This document shows, piece by piece, positions 9,142-18,693 of a stretch of 64,000 nucleotides of DNA; within the stretch, counting starts at the first letter, position 1; each line of letters begins with the position of its first letter. The notes below the pieces were generated by a model that did no database searches, was not told the origin of the DNA, and saw nothing but the letters and a program-made list of their open reading frames with translations. The translations under genes and the position numbers were made by a program. The DNA comes from Roseateles violae. Its GTDB lineage: Bacteria > Pseudomonadota > Gammaproteobacteria > Burkholderiales > Burkholderiaceae_C. The DNA lies in assembly GCF_030410485.1 (NCBI RefSeq), contig NZ_JAUHHC010000005.1, positions 310,001 to 374,000 of the forward strand. The letters are read 5' to 3'.

Positions 9142-11058
9142 ATGATCTCTCGCACCACCCGTGCCGCTCGCGTCTTTCATGTCGCCAGCCCGATCGCGCT
9201 CGCCTGCGCGGCCCTGTCCATCGCCCTGCCCGCCGCGGCACAGCCCTCGGGCAACAACCGTCTCGACCAGGTGGTCGTCACCGCCAGCCGCACACCGCAG
9301 CGCCTGGGCGATGTGCTGGCCGACCTCACCGTGATCAACCGCGAGCAGATCGAGCGCCAGTCCTTCGGCACCGTCGCCGACCTCTTGCGCAACCAGGGCA
9401 GCGCCGAAATGGTCCGCAACGGCGGCCCGGCCGGCACGACCTCTCTGTTCCTGCGCGGCGCCGACAACCGCCATACCCTGGTGCTGCTGGACGGCGTGCG
9501 CATCGACTCGCAATCGACCGGCGGCGCGTCCTGGCAGGCCATCCCGCTGGCGCAGATCGAACGCGTGGAGATCCTCAAGGGCCCGGCCAGCGCGATCTAC
9601 GGCTCCGACGCGATCGGCGGCGTCGTGCAGATCTTCACCCGCAAGGGCGGCGACGGCCAGACCAAGCTGGACCTGGGTGCCAGCGTCGGCAATCTGCAGA
9701 GCTACAAGCTCGACGCCTCCATCGCCGGCGGCAGCAAGCAGTTCGACTATGCGATCGGCCTGGCCGGCGAGCGCAGCGACGGTTTCAATGCGACCACGCC
9801 GGCCAGCACTTTCTCCTACGTCCCCGACAGCGACGGCTGGAAGAACCACAACGCCAGCCTGCGCCTGGGTGCCAATCTGGCCGAGGGCCAGCGACTGGAA
9901 CTGGTCGCGCTGGCCGCGCATGTCGACGGCCAGTACGACGGCGACAGCAGCAAGCCCCAGGTCGACGACCATTCGATCCAGGACAACCGCGCCCTGCGCC
10001 TGGCCTGGAACGCGCGCTGGAGCGAGGCGCTGCGCACCGAGCTGAGCGCCGGCGCCAGCCGCGACCGCTACGAGACCAAGGCCTTCAACGATCCGGCCCC
10101 CTTCCCCTATCTGACCGACACCGAGATCCGCAATGTCTCGCTGTTCGGCTACTACCAGCTCAGCCGCGAGCAGCAGCTGAGCCTGCTGCTGGAGCGCCGC
10201 GAGGACTCGCTGGAGAACAGCGGCCTGAGGACCGGCAAGGACAAGCGCGACGAAAACGCGATCGGCCTGGGCTGGCTCTACAAGGCCGAGCGCTTCGATC
10301 TGCAGCTGAACGGCCGTCACGACGACGACAGCCAGTTCGGCGGCATCGATACCGGCACCATCGCCGGCGGCTTCAAGCTGCAGGAGGGCCTGCGCCTCTA
10401 CGCGTCCTTCGGCAACGCCTTCCGCGCACCGACGCTGTACCAGCGCGGCAGCATCTACGGCCCCGACCTCAGCAAGCCCGGCGTCCAGGCGCTGGATCCG
10501 GAGCGCGGCCGCAATGCCGAGATCGGCCTGCGCTTCGATGCGCAAGGCTTCGACATCAGCGCCAGCGCCTACCGCAACCGCATCGAGGACCTGATCGTCT
10601 TCGGCGCGGCCGGCAGCTGCAACAGCAGCTTCGGCTGCTACGAGAACGTGGCCAAGGCCAGGCTGCAGGGCGTCAATCTGGCGGCCGGCACGACGCTGTC
10701 CGGCCTGCGCCTGACGGCCACCGTCGATCTGCAGTCGCCCAAGGACGAGATGACCGGCAAGCAGCTGGCCCGCCGCGCCAAGAGCTTCGGCACCCTGCGG
10801 GCCGAGACCAGCCTGGGCGAGTGGCATCTGGGCGGCACCATGCAGGCCTCCGGCCAGCGCTGGGATAACGCGGCCAATACCCGCGCGCTGGCCGGCTATG
10901 CGCTGTTCAACTTCGATGTGCAATGGGCCGTGAGCAAGCAGCTGCGCCTGCAGCTGAACCTGGACAACGCCTTCGACCGCGAGTACTACACGGCCACCGG
11001 CTTTGCCCAGGCACCGCGCACGGTGATGCTGGGCCTGCGCTACTCGCCGTCGTTCTGA
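9142..11058 (+). CDS. btuB: TonB-dependent cobalamin receptor BtuB
   Basis: 638 residues. Outer-membrane gated barrel for vitamin B12. The signal peptide MISRTTRAARVFHVASPIALACAALSIALPAAAQ is followed by a TonB box in LDQVVVTASRTPQRLG, a plug domain (about 45-160; LRGADNRHTLVLLDGVR) and the C-terminal barrel ending in NAFDREYYTATGFAQAPRTVMLGLRYSPSF. ATG 9142 was chosen because it gives a clean signal peptide; no Shine-Dalgarno lies just before it, and a GGGGAG is 33 bases upstream in a hairpin loop. The riboswitch and the following cob genes support B12 as ligand. Confidence 0.92.
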   Translation: MISRTTRAARVFHVASPIALACAALSIALPAAAQPSGNNRLDQVVVTASRTPQRLGDVLADLTVINREQIERQSFGTVADLLRNQGSAEMVRNGGPAGTTSLFLRGADNRHTLVLLDGVRIDSQSTGGASWQAIPLAQIERVEILKGPASAIYGSDAIGGVVQIFTRKGGDGQTKLDLGASVGNLQSYKLDASIAGGSKQFDYAIGLAGERSDGFNATTPASTFSYVPDSDGWKNHNASLRLGANLAEGQRLELVALAAHVDGQYDGDSSKPQVDDHSIQDNRALRLAWNARWSEALRTELSAGASRDRYETKAFNDPAPFPYLTDTEIRNVSLFGYYQLSREQQLSLLLERREDSLENSGLRTGKDKRDENAIGLGWLYKAERFDLQLNGRHDDDSQFGGIDTGTIAGGFKLQEGLRLYASFGNAFRAPTLYQRGSIYGPDLSKPGVQALDPERGRNAEIGLRFDAQGFDISASAYRNRIEDLIVFGAAGSCNSSFGCYENVAKARLQGVNLAAGTTLSGLRLTATVDLQSPKDEMTGKQLARRAKSFGTLRAETSLGEWHLGGTMQASGQRWDNAANTRALAGYALFNFDVQWAVSKQLRLQLNLDNAFDREYYTATGFAQAPRTVMLGLRYSPSF

Positions 11059-11069
11059 GGGGCTCGCGG

Positions 11070-11618
11070 ATGGCACAGCACCGTTTGATCGTCGGCGGCC
11101 AGCGCAGCGGCAAGTCGCGCCATGCCGAGCGGCTCGCGCAGGCCTGGCTCGCCGAGGCGCCCGGCCGCCGCGTCACGGTGCTGGCCACGGCGCTGGCGCT
11201 GGACGAGGAGATGCGCGAGCGCATCGCCCATCACCGCCGCCAGCGCCCCGCCGGCTTCGACACGGTCGAGGCGCCGCTGGCCCTGAGCGAGGCGCTGCGC
11301 GCCATCGCCGCGCCCGAGCGCCTGATCGTCGTCGACTGCCTGACGCTGTGGCTTACCAACTGGCTGATGCCGATGAACGGCATACCCGATCTGGCTGGCT
11401 GGCGGCACGAGTGCCAGGCCTTGCTCGATGCGCTGCCGACGCTGGCCTCGCCGCTCGTGATCATCTCGAACGAGGTCGGCTGGGGCGTCTCGCCGATCAC
11501 GGCCGAGGCGCGCTTCTATGTCGACGAACTGGGCCGGCTGAACCAGTCGGTCGCCGAACGCTGCCGGCAGCTGACCCTGATGGTGGCCGGCCAGGCCTGG
11601 AGCCGCGATGTCGAATAA
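11070..11618 (+). CDS. cobU: Adenosylcobinamide kinase/adenosylcobinamide-phosphate guanylyltransferase
   Basis: 182 residues. It phosphorylates adenosylcobinamide and attaches GMP. The P-loop GGQRSGKS at 8-15, LATA, the guanylyl-accepting HHRRQRP segment and VVDCLTLWLTNWL are typical, as is the late NEVGWGVSP. It starts 11 bases after btuB and overlaps btuF by 11 bases. Confidence 0.95.
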   Translation: MAQHRLIVGGQRSGKSRHAERLAQAWLAEAPGRRVTVLATALALDEEMRERIAHHRRQRPAGFDTVEAPLALSEALRAIAAPERLIVVDCLTLWLTNWLMPMNGIPDLAGWRHECQALLDALPTLASPLVIISNEVGWGVSPITAEARFYVDELGRLNQSVAERCRQLTLMVAGQAWSRDVE

Positions 11619-12522
11619 GGTCTATTTCTTCCGTTCCATGAAGGCAGCGCTGCCCCTCCTCGCCCTTCTCGGCGGCCTGGCCCAGCCGGCCGGCGCCTAC
11701 CAGCTGAAGGACGACGCCGGCCATGTCAGCGAATGGAGCGCGCCGCCGCAGCGCATCGTCAGCATGGTGCCCTCGCTGACCGAGACCGTCTGCGCGCTGG
11801 GCGCCTGCGCCCGCCTGGTCGGCGTTGACCGCTATTCGAACCACCCGCCGCAGGTCGCGGCCCTGCCCAAGCTCGGCGGCATTGACGACAGCAATATCGA
11901 GACCATCGTCGCCCTGCGGCCCGATGTCGTGCTGGTCTCGCCGTCCTCGCGCATGGCCGAGCGCCTGCAGGCGCTGGGCCTCAAGGTCGTCACGCTGGAA
12001 TCGAAGTCCTACGCCGATGTGCGGCGCGTGCTCGGCAAGACGGCGCAGCTGCTGGCCGTGCAGGACACCGATCGGCTGTGGCGCGGCATTGAGGCCGGCG
12101 TCGGCGCGGCCGCGCAAAGCCTGCCCCCGGCGGCGCGCTCGGCGCGCGTCTACTACGAGGTCGCCAGCGGCCCCTATGGCGCCGGCGAAAGCTCCTTCAT
12201 CGGCGAGATCATCGCGCGGCTCGGCGCGCGCAATATCATCCCGGCCAGCATGGGCCCCTTCCCCAAGATCAACCCCGAGTTCGTCGTGCGCGCGAACCCG
12301 GACGTGATCATGGTCGGCTCGCGCGATGCCGAGGGCATCACCGCCCGCCCCGGCTGGGAGCGCATCAGCGCCGTGCGCCGGCAGCAGATCTGCGTCTTCA
12401 GCCGCGAAGAGGGCGATGTGCTGGTGCGGCCGGGCCCGCGCCTGGCCGAAGCGGCGCAGATCATGGCGCGCTGCCTGCGCGAGCACAGCGGCGGCGGCGA
12501 CAAGAGCGGCACCCCGCGGTGA
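11608..12522 (+). CDS. btuF: Periplasmic cobalamin-binding protein of ABC transporter
   Basis: 304 residues. It delivers cobalamin from the periplasm to BtuCD. An N-terminal signal sequence is followed by RIVSMVPSLTETVCALGACARLVGVDRYSNHPP, the entry motif of helical-backbone B12/siderophore binding proteins, and IETIVALRPDVVLV. ATG 11608 has GGAG five bases upstream; a second in-frame ATG at 11638 is possible and would shorten the signal peptide. B12 specificity is taken from its position between cobU and btuC. Confidence 0.88.
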   Translation: MSNKVYFFRSMKAALPLLALLGGLAQPAGAYQLKDDAGHVSEWSAPPQRIVSMVPSLTETVCALGACARLVGVDRYSNHPPQVAALPKLGGIDDSNIETIVALRPDVVLVSPSSRMAERLQALGLKVVTLESKSYADVRRVLGKTAQLLAVQDTDRLWRGIEAGVGAAAQSLPPAARSARVYYEVASGPYGAGESSFIGEIIARLGARNIIPASMGPFPKINPEFVVRANPDVIMVGSRDAEGITARPGWERISAVRRQQICVFSREEGDVLVRPGPRLAEAAQIMARCLREHSGGGDKSGTPR

Positions 12523-13502
12523 TGCGCCGTCCCGCTAAGCTGCTGGTGCTGCTGCTGGCCCTGAGCCTGGCCTTGCTGCTGCTGGGCCTGGCCGTCGGCA
12601 GCAGCGGCTTCGACTGGGGCGCCGGCGATGCCGCGCTGGCCCGGCAGATCCTGCTCGAGATCCGCCTGCCGCGCTCGCTGGGCGCCTGGTGCGCCGGCGC
12701 GCTGCTGGGCCTGGCCGGCGCGGTGGCCCAGGGCCTGTTCCGCAATCCGCTGGCCGATCCCTATCTGCTGGGCAGCGCCTCCGGCGCCGGCCTGGCCGTG
12801 GCGATCGCCCTGGTCGCCAGCGGCAGCGCGGTCGGCGACCCCTTCTGGCTGCAGCGCCTGGGCCTCAGCGGTGCCGCCTTCATCGGCACCCTGGCCGGCG
12901 TGCTGCTGACCCTGGCGCTGGCGCGCGGCGCCGAGCAGGGCCTGCGCCTGCTGTTGGCCGGCGTCGTCGTCGGCGTCGTGCTGACCGCGCTGACCCAGCT
13001 GCTGATGCTGCTCGCGCCCGACATCATGCGCGCGATGCAGGCCTTCATCCTCGGCACCACCGGCCTGCTGGGCTGGAGCAGCGTCGCGCTGATGGCGGCG
13101 GCCCTGCTGATCGCGCTGCTGATCGCGCTGGGCGGCGCGCGCGCGCTCGACGCACTGAGCCTGGGCGAGGCGACCGCCGCCTCGCTGGGTCTGCGCCTGG
13201 GCCGGCTGCGCGTGGCGCTGCTGGGCGCCTTCGCGCTGGCCACCGGCACCGCGGTCGCCCAGGCCGGCATGATCGCCTTCGTCGGCCTGGTCGCCCCGCA
13301 TCTGGTGCGCCGCCAATGCGCGAGCACCCATGGCTGGCTGCTGGCGCTGTCGGCCTGCGCCGGCGGCGTGCTGCTGCTGGCCGCCGACGTCGCCTCGCGC
13401 TGGCTGGTCGCGCCGCAGGAGCTGCCGGTGGGCATCGTGACGGCCGTGCTCGGCGGCGTCTATCTGCTGGCGCTGATGCACCGGCGCACGGGGGCGGCAT
13501 GA
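12522..13502 (+). CDS. btuC: Cobalamin ABC transporter permease (FecCD family)
   Basis: 326 residues with about nine or ten hydrophobic segments. Family motifs are RLPRSLGAWCAGALLGLAGA, FRNPLADPYLLGSASGAG, and near the C-terminus QAGMIAFVGLVAPHLVRR, the coupling loop for the ATPase. The ATG overlaps the btuF stop by one base (TGATG). A GTG three bases upstream is possible. Confidence 0.92.
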   Translation: MRRPAKLLVLLLALSLALLLLGLAVGSSGFDWGAGDAALARQILLEIRLPRSLGAWCAGALLGLAGAVAQGLFRNPLADPYLLGSASGAGLAVAIALVASGSAVGDPFWLQRLGLSGAAFIGTLAGVLLTLALARGAEQGLRLLLAGVVVGVVLTALTQLLMLLAPDIMRAMQAFILGTTGLLGWSSVALMAAALLIALLIALGGARALDALSLGEATAASLGLRLGRLRVALLGAFALATGTAVAQAGMIAFVGLVAPHLVRRQCASTHGWLLALSACAGGVLLLAADVASRWLVAPQELPVGIVTAVLGGVYLLALMHRRTGAA

Positions 13503-14275
13503 GCGGCGCCGCCTTGCTGAGCGCCTCGCTGCAGCGCGTGCGGCTGCAGGGCCGGCCGGTGCTGCAGGACATAGCACTGGAGCTGCCGGCCGGCCGCTGG
13601 ACCGCCATCGTCGGCCCCAACGGCGCCGGCAAGTCGACCCTGCTGCGCGCGCTGGCCGGCCTGATCGCGATCGAGGGCCAGGTCTTGCTGGAGGGCCGGC
13701 CGCTACCCGCCTGGCCGGCCCGGGAGCGCGCCCGCAAGCTGGCCTGGCTGGGCCAGAACGAGGGCGGCGCCGACGATCTGCGGGCGCAGGACGTGGTGAT
13801 GCTGGGCCGGCTGCCGCACCAGGCCTGGCTGGCCCCGCCCAGCGCGCAGGACCTCGACTGCGTGCGCGCCGCGATGCAGCAGACGCAGAGCTGGGACTGG
13901 CGCGAGCGCCGCCTGGCCACCCTGTCCGGCGGCGAGCGCCAGCGCGTGCTGCTGGCGCGCGCGCTGGCGGTGCGCGCCGAGCTGCTGATGATGGACGAGC
14001 CGCTGGCGCATCTGGACCCGCCGCACCAGGCCGACTGGATCGCCATCGTGCGCCAGTCGGTGGCCGCCGGCGGCAGCGTCGTCAGCGTGCTGCACGAGCT
14101 CAATATCGCGCTGCGGGCCGACTGGCTGCTGGTGATGGCCGGCGGCCGGGTGCTGCACCGCGGCCGCCCCCAGGATCCGGCCACGCATGCGGCGCTGCAG
14201 CAGGTCTTCGATCAGCGGTTGCGCATGCTCGAGATCGAGCCGGGCCAATGGCTGGCGCTGCCGCTAACCGGCTGA
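13499..14275 (+). CDS. btuD: Cobalamin ABC transporter ATP-binding protein
   Basis: 258 residues. Walker A GPNGAGKST at 38-46, Q-loop in AWLGQNEG, signature LSGGERQRV, Walker B LLMMDEPLAHLD and the switch His in VLHELN. It energises uptake through BtuC and overlaps btuC by four bases (ATGA). Confidence 0.92.
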   Translation: MSGAALLSASLQRVRLQGRPVLQDIALELPAGRWTAIVGPNGAGKSTLLRALAGLIAIEGQVLLEGRPLPAWPARERARKLAWLGQNEGGADDLRAQDVVMLGRLPHQAWLAPPSAQDLDCVRAAMQQTQSWDWRERRLATLSGGERQRVLLARALAVRAELLMMDEPLAHLDPPHQADWIAIVRQSVAAGGSVVSVLHELNIALRADWLLVMAGGRVLHRGRPQDPATHAALQQVFDQRLRMLEIEPGQWLALPLTG

Positions 14276-15222
14276 TGGTGATGATGGCCCTGCTGCCGCC
14301 GCTGGCCATGCTGTTGGCCCTGCTGATCGACCGCCTGTTCGGCGAGCCGCCGCGCTGGGCACATCCGGTCGTCGCGATCGGCCGCTATCTCGATGCGCTG
14401 GGACAGCGCCTGCTCGCGCTGCCGCCGTCGGCGGCCCTGCTCGGCGGCGCGCTGGCCTGGCTGCTCGGCGCACTCCTCACCGTCGCGCTGGCCCTGGCGC
14501 TGGAGATCGCGCTGATCGCCGGCCTGCAGCCCTGGGCTTCGCCGGCCGCCCTGCTCGGCTGCGCGGCGCTGCTGGGCCTGCTGCTGAAACCGCTGCTGGC
14601 CTGGCGCATGCTCGCGGACGAGGTGCTGGCGGTCGAAGCGCGGCTGGCGCTGTCGCTGGAGCAGGGCCGCGCACAGCTGGCCCGCCTGGTCAGCCGCGAC
14701 ACGGCCGCGCTGGACGAGACGGCGCTGCGCGAGGCGGCAATCGAGACCCTGGCCGAGAACCTCAACGACTCGGTCGTCGCGCCGCTGTGCTGGTTCGCGA
14801 TCGCCGGCCTGCCCGGCGCCGCGCTGTACCGCTTTGCAAACACCGCCGATGCGATGTGGGGCTATCGCGGCCGCTGGGAATGGGCCGGCAAGTTCGCCGC
14901 ACGCGCCGACGATCTGCTGTCCTGGATTCCGGCGCGCATCACCGCACTGGCCCTGCTGGGCCTGCGGCCGCGCCTCTTGGCGCCGCTCGTGCGCGAGGCC
15001 CGGCGCACGCCCTCGCCGAACAGCGGCTGGCCGATGGCGGCCATGGCGCTGCGCCTCGGTGTGCGGCTGGCCAAGCCGGGCGTCTACGCGCTCAACACCG
15101 GCGGCGCCCAAGTGCAGGCCGCGCAGATCGCGCGCGCCCACGCGCTGGCGCTGCGGGCGCTGCTGGCCAGCGCCGGCTGGCTGGCCCTGGCCGCCTGGGC
15201 GCTGCGTGGAGGTGGTTTGTGA
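14275..15222 (+). CDS. cbiB: Adenosylcobinamide-phosphate synthase CbiB
   Basis: 315 residues, an integral membrane protein. It joins adenosylcobyric acid to aminopropanol phosphate. Visible are LIDRLFGEPPRWAHPVVAIGR near the start, the conserved VSRDTAALDETALREAAIETLAENLNDSVVAPL segment (about 140-175), and RTPSPNSGWPMAAMALRLGVRL near the end. The first ATG shares a base with the btuD TGA; ATGs at 14281 and 14284 are alternatives. Confidence 0.94.
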   Translation: MVMMALLPPLAMLLALLIDRLFGEPPRWAHPVVAIGRYLDALGQRLLALPPSAALLGGALAWLLGALLTVALALALEIALIAGLQPWASPAALLGCAALLGLLLKPLLAWRMLADEVLAVEARLALSLEQGRAQLARLVSRDTAALDETALREAAIETLAENLNDSVVAPLCWFAIAGLPGAALYRFANTADAMWGYRGRWEWAGKFAARADDLLSWIPARITALALLGLRPRLLAPLVREARRTPSPNSGWPMAAMALRLGVRLAKPGVYALNTGGAQVQAAQIARAHALALRALLASAGWLALAAWALRGGGL

Positions 15223-16205
15223 ATAGCGCACTGCATGGCGGCACCGACAGCGGGCCGGCGATCGTCCACGACTTCTCCAGCAATGCCAATCCGCTGGGCC
15301 CGCCGCCGCGCCTGTGGCGAGCGGTGCTGGACGCCGATCGGCGCCGCTATCCGGACCCGCAATACCTGGCCCTGTGCGACACCCTGGCCGCGGCGCACGG
15401 CGTCGAGCCGGACCGCATCCTGCCGGCCGCCGGCGGCGCCGAGGCGATACGGCGCCTCAGCCTGGCGGCCAGGCTGCGCGGCATCGGCGAGGTCTGGGTG
15501 CCGCGGCCGGGCTTTGGCGACTATGCGACCGCCGCCGGGGCGCTGGGCATGGAGGTCCGCGGCTATCGCGCCGACGAGCTGCCCCGGCCCGAACGGCCCG
15601 CGCTGATCTGGGCCTGCGAGCCCAACAACCCCTGCGGCGGCAGCCGGGCCGATCTGGCTGCGCTGGCCGGGCCCGCCGGCAGCATCGTCGCCGTCGACCT
15701 GGCCTATGCGCCGCTGTGCCTGCAGGGCGAGGCACCGGCGCTGCCGGCGCATTGCTGGCGGCTGGTCTGCCCGAACAAGGCACTGGGGCTTTGCGGCGTG
15801 CGCGCCGCCTATCTGATCGCGCCGGCCGCGGACGAGGCACTGCGCGAAACAATCCAATCGCTGGCCGCCAGCTGGCTGCTGTCGGCCGAGGGCGTGGCGA
15901 TGCTGAGCCATTGGCAGGACGAGGACACGCAGGCCTGGCTGGCCGACTCGCGCGCGCAGCTGCGGCAATGGAAGGCGCAGCAGCGCTCGCTGCTGGCGGA
16001 GCTTGGCTGGCAGCAAGGCGACAAGCAGGACAGCTGCACGCCTTTCTGGCTGGCGCGGCCCGGCAAGCCCCTGCCGCCGCTGCGGGAACGGCACGGCATC
16101 AAGCTGCGCGATGCCGCATCGTTCGGCCTGCCGAGCTGGGTCCGCATCGCGACCCTGCCGCCGGCTTCGCAACAAGCATTGATCAAGGCATTGAGGACAA
16201 GATGA
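15219..16205 (+). CDS. cobD: Threonine-phosphate decarboxylase (aminotransferase-fold), CobD
   Basis: 328 residues. A PLP enzyme that makes aminopropanol phosphate, the linker of the nucleotide loop. FSSNANPLGPPP near the start, CEPNNPCG at 133-140 and the PLP lysine at about 187 (LVCPNKALGLCG) match the HisC-like fold. The start is GTG at 15219 with GGAGG upstream, overlapping the cbiB stop (GTGA). A general aminotransferase reading is excluded by the B12 context only. Confidence 0.9.
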   Translation: MNSALHGGTDSGPAIVHDFSSNANPLGPPPRLWRAVLDADRRRYPDPQYLALCDTLAAAHGVEPDRILPAAGGAEAIRRLSLAARLRGIGEVWVPRPGFGDYATAAGALGMEVRGYRADELPRPERPALIWACEPNNPCGGSRADLAALAGPAGSIVAVDLAYAPLCLQGEAPALPAHCWRLVCPNKALGLCGVRAAYLIAPAADEALRETIQSLAASWLLSAEGVAMLSHWQDEDTQAWLADSRAQLRQWKAQQRSLLAELGWQQGDKQDSCTPFWLARPGKPLPPLRERHGIKLRDAASFGLPSWVRIATLPPASQQALIKALRTR

Positions 16206-17656
16206 CGGCCAAGGCGGTGATGGTGCTGGGCACGACCAGCGCTGCGGGAAAAAGCTGGCTCGCGACGGCGCTGTGCCGCTGGTATGCGCGACAGGGCCTG
16301 AAGGTGGCGCCCTTCAAGGCGCAGAACATGAGCAACAACGCCCGAGTGGTACCTGGCCCCGGTCTGCTCATGGGCGAGATCGGCTCGGCCCAGTATTTCC
16401 AGGCCCTGGCCGCGCGCTGCCAGCCCGAGGTCCGCCACAACCCGGTGCTCTTGAAGCCCGAGGCCGATACCCGCAGCCAGGTCGTGCTGATGGGCGAGGT
16501 CAGCGCCGAGCTGGGCGCCATGCCCTGGCGGCAGCGCAGCGAGAAGCTCTGGCCCGTTGCACGGGCGGCGCTGCGCGAGCTGATGGCCGAAAACGAGGTG
16601 GTCGTCATCGAGGGAGCCGGCTCGCCGGCCGAGATCAATCTGCATGCCAGCGACTACGTCAATATGCGCTGCGCGCTGGAGGTCCAGGCCGCCTGCCTGC
16701 TGGTCACCGACATCGATCGCGGCGGCGCCTTTGCCCATCTCTACGGCACGCATCAGCTGCTGCCGGCGAACGAGCGCGCGCTGATCAAGGGCTTCGTGCT
16801 GAACCGCTTCCGCGGCGATGCGGCGCTGCTGGCGCCCGGCCCCGAGCAGCTGCAGCAGCTGACCGGCGTGCCGACCGTGGCCGTGCTGCCGATGTGGCGC
16901 GGCCATGGCCTGCCCGAAGAGGACGGCGTCTTCGACGATGCACCGACGGGCACCGGCCTGACCATCGCCATCGTCGCCTACCCGCGCCTGTCCAACCTGG
17001 ACGAGTTCCAGCCGCTGCGCGGTCTGCCGGGCGTACGGCTCGTCTGGGCGCGCGAGCCGGCCCAGCTGCAGGCGGCCGACTGGATCATCCTGCCCGGCTC
17101 CAAGGCGGTGGCCGCCGATCTGGCCTGGCTGCGCGCGCACAAGCTCGATCTGGAGATCGCCCGCCATGCGGCCGCGGCCAAGCCGCTGCTGGGCATCTGC
17201 GGCGGCCTGCAGATGCTGGGCGAGAGCCTGATCGATCCTCATGAACTCGACGGCAATGCGCCGGGCCTGGGCCTCTTGCCCCTGGTGACCCAGTTCGAGC
17301 GCGACAAGCTGCTGCGCCCCGCCGAGTTCGGCTTCGAGGCCGACCTGGCCGCGCCCTGGCAGCGGCTGGCCGGCGTGCGGGCCCGCGGCTACGAGATCCA
17401 CCATGGCCGCACGGCCCAGCATCCGGCCATGGCGCCGGCTGCCGTCGCCCTGCGCAGCGCCGATGCCGGCGAGGCGATAGGCTGGCAGCAGGGCCCTGTG
17501 CTGGGCCTGTACGCCCATGGCCTGTTTGAGCAGCCGGCCGTGCTGCAGGCCCTGTTCGGCCAGACGGTGCGCAGCCTGGACGCCGTCTTCGACGGCCTGG
17601 CCGACTACATCGATCAACACTTCGAAACCGGCGCGCTGCAGCGCCTGATTGCATGA
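16202..17656 (+). CDS. cobQ: Cobyric acid synthase
   Basis: 484 residues. It amidates the corrin side chains b, d, e and g using glutamine. The ATPase half begins [20 protein letters not shown] and includes [12 protein letters not shown] and [14 protein letters not shown]. The glutaminase half has the nucleophilic Cys in [12 protein letters not shown] and the late GYEIHHGRT. It overlaps cobD and cobT by ATGA on each side. Confidence 0.96.
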   Translation: MTAKAVMVLGTTSAAGKSWLATALCRWYARQGLKVAPFKAQNMSNNARVVPGPGLLMGEIGSAQYFQALAARCQPEVRHNPVLLKPEADTRSQVVLMGEVSAELGAMPWRQRSEKLWPVARAALRELMAENEVVVIEGAGSPAEINLHASDYVNMRCALEVQAACLLVTDIDRGGAFAHLYGTHQLLPANERALIKGFVLNRFRGDAALLAPGPEQLQQLTGVPTVAVLPMWRGHGLPEEDGVFDDAPTGTGLTIAIVAYPRLSNLDEFQPLRGLPGVRLVWAREPAQLQAADWIILPGSKAVAADLAWLRAHKLDLEIARHAAAAKPLLGICGGLQMLGESLIDPHELDGNAPGLGLLPLVTQFERDKLLRPAEFGFEADLAAPWQRLAGVRARGYEIHHGRTAQHPAMAPAAVALRSADAGEAIGWQQGPVLGLYAHGLFEQPAVLQALFGQTVRSLDAVFDGLADYIDQHFETGALQRLIA

Positions 17657-18693
17657 CGAACCCCCTGATCCCCGACCTTCCCTCGCTGCAAGACCCGGCC
17701 CTGGCCGCCGCGCTGCAGCGGCGCATCGACCAGAAGACCAAGCCGCTGGGCTCGCTGGGCCGGCTGGAGGCGCTGATGCTGCGTCTAGGCCTGATCCTGG
17801 GCAGCGAGGCGCCCTGCCTGGTCGAGCCGCAGCTGATCGTCTTCGCTGGCGACCACGGCCTCGCCGCGCGCGGCGTCTCGGCCTATCCCAGCGACGTCAG
17901 CTGGCAGATGGTCGAGAACTTCCTGGCCGGCGGCGCGGCGGTCAGCGTGCTGGCGCGCCAGCATGGGTTGGCGCTGACGGTCGTCGATGCCGGCGTCGCG
18001 CACGACTTCGCGCCGCGCCCGGGCCTCGTCGTCGCCAAGATCGCGCCGGGCACGGCCGACAGCGCCGGCGGCCCGGCCATGAGCGCCGCCCAATGCACGC
18101 AGGCGATCGCGCGCGGCCGCGAGATTGTCGGCCAGCGCCCCGGCAATGCGCTGCTGCTCGGCGAGATGGGCATCGGCAATACCTCGGCGGCGGCGCTGCT
18201 GCTCGCCCGGCTGGCCGGCATCGAGATCGGGCAGTGCACCGGCCGGGGGACAGGTCTTGACGACGCCCAACTCCAGCGCAAGACCGCGATCCTGGCCGGC
18301 GTGCTGCGCCTGCATGAACATGCCGTCGAGCCGCTGGACGCGCTGGCGGCCTTCGGCGGCTTCGAGATCGCGATGATGGTCGGCGCCGTGCTGCAGGCGG
18401 CGCTGGAGCGGCGCGTGATCGTCGTCGACGGCTTCATCAGCAGCGCCGCCGTGCTGGTCGCCGCGCGGCTGCGGCCGGCCCTGCTGGAGCGCTGCGTGTT
18501 CGCGCATTGCTCGAACGAGCGCGCGCATCGCGCGATGCTGGCGGCCCTGGGCGCCGAGCCGCTGCTCGATCTGGGCCTGCGCCTGGGCGAGGGCTCGGGC
18601 GCGGCCCTGGCCTGGCCGCTGCTGCAATCGGCCTGCCGCATCCTGGCCGAGATGGCCAGCTTCGACTCGGCCGGCGTCAGCGGCCCGCGCTGA
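17653..18693 (+). CDS. cobT: Nicotinate-nucleotide-dimethylbenzimidazole phosphoribosyltransferase
   Basis: 346 residues. It activates the lower ligand base to alpha-ribazole phosphate. [14 protein letters not shown] near the start, [44 protein letters not shown] and the late [12 protein letters not shown] with the catalytic Glu are all present. Its 3' end overlaps the convergent histidine kinase gene by 17 bases, so rightward transcription must stop near here or run antisense through the kinase to reach cobS. Confidence 0.96.
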   Translation: MTNPLIPDLPSLQDPALAAALQRRIDQKTKPLGSLGRLEALMLRLGLILGSEAPCLVEPQLIVFAGDHGLAARGVSAYPSDVSWQMVENFLAGGAAVSVLARQHGLALTVVDAGVAHDFAPRPGLVVAKIAPGTADSAGGPAMSAAQCTQAIARGREIVGQRPGNALLLGEMGIGNTSAAALLLARLAGIEIGQCTGRGTGLDDAQLQRKTAILAGVLRLHEHAVEPLDALAAFGGFEIAMMVGAVLQAALERRVIVVDGFISSAAVLVAARLRPALLERCVFAHCSNERAHRAMLAALGAEPLLDLGLRLGEGSGAALAWPLLQSACRILAEMASFDSAGVSGPR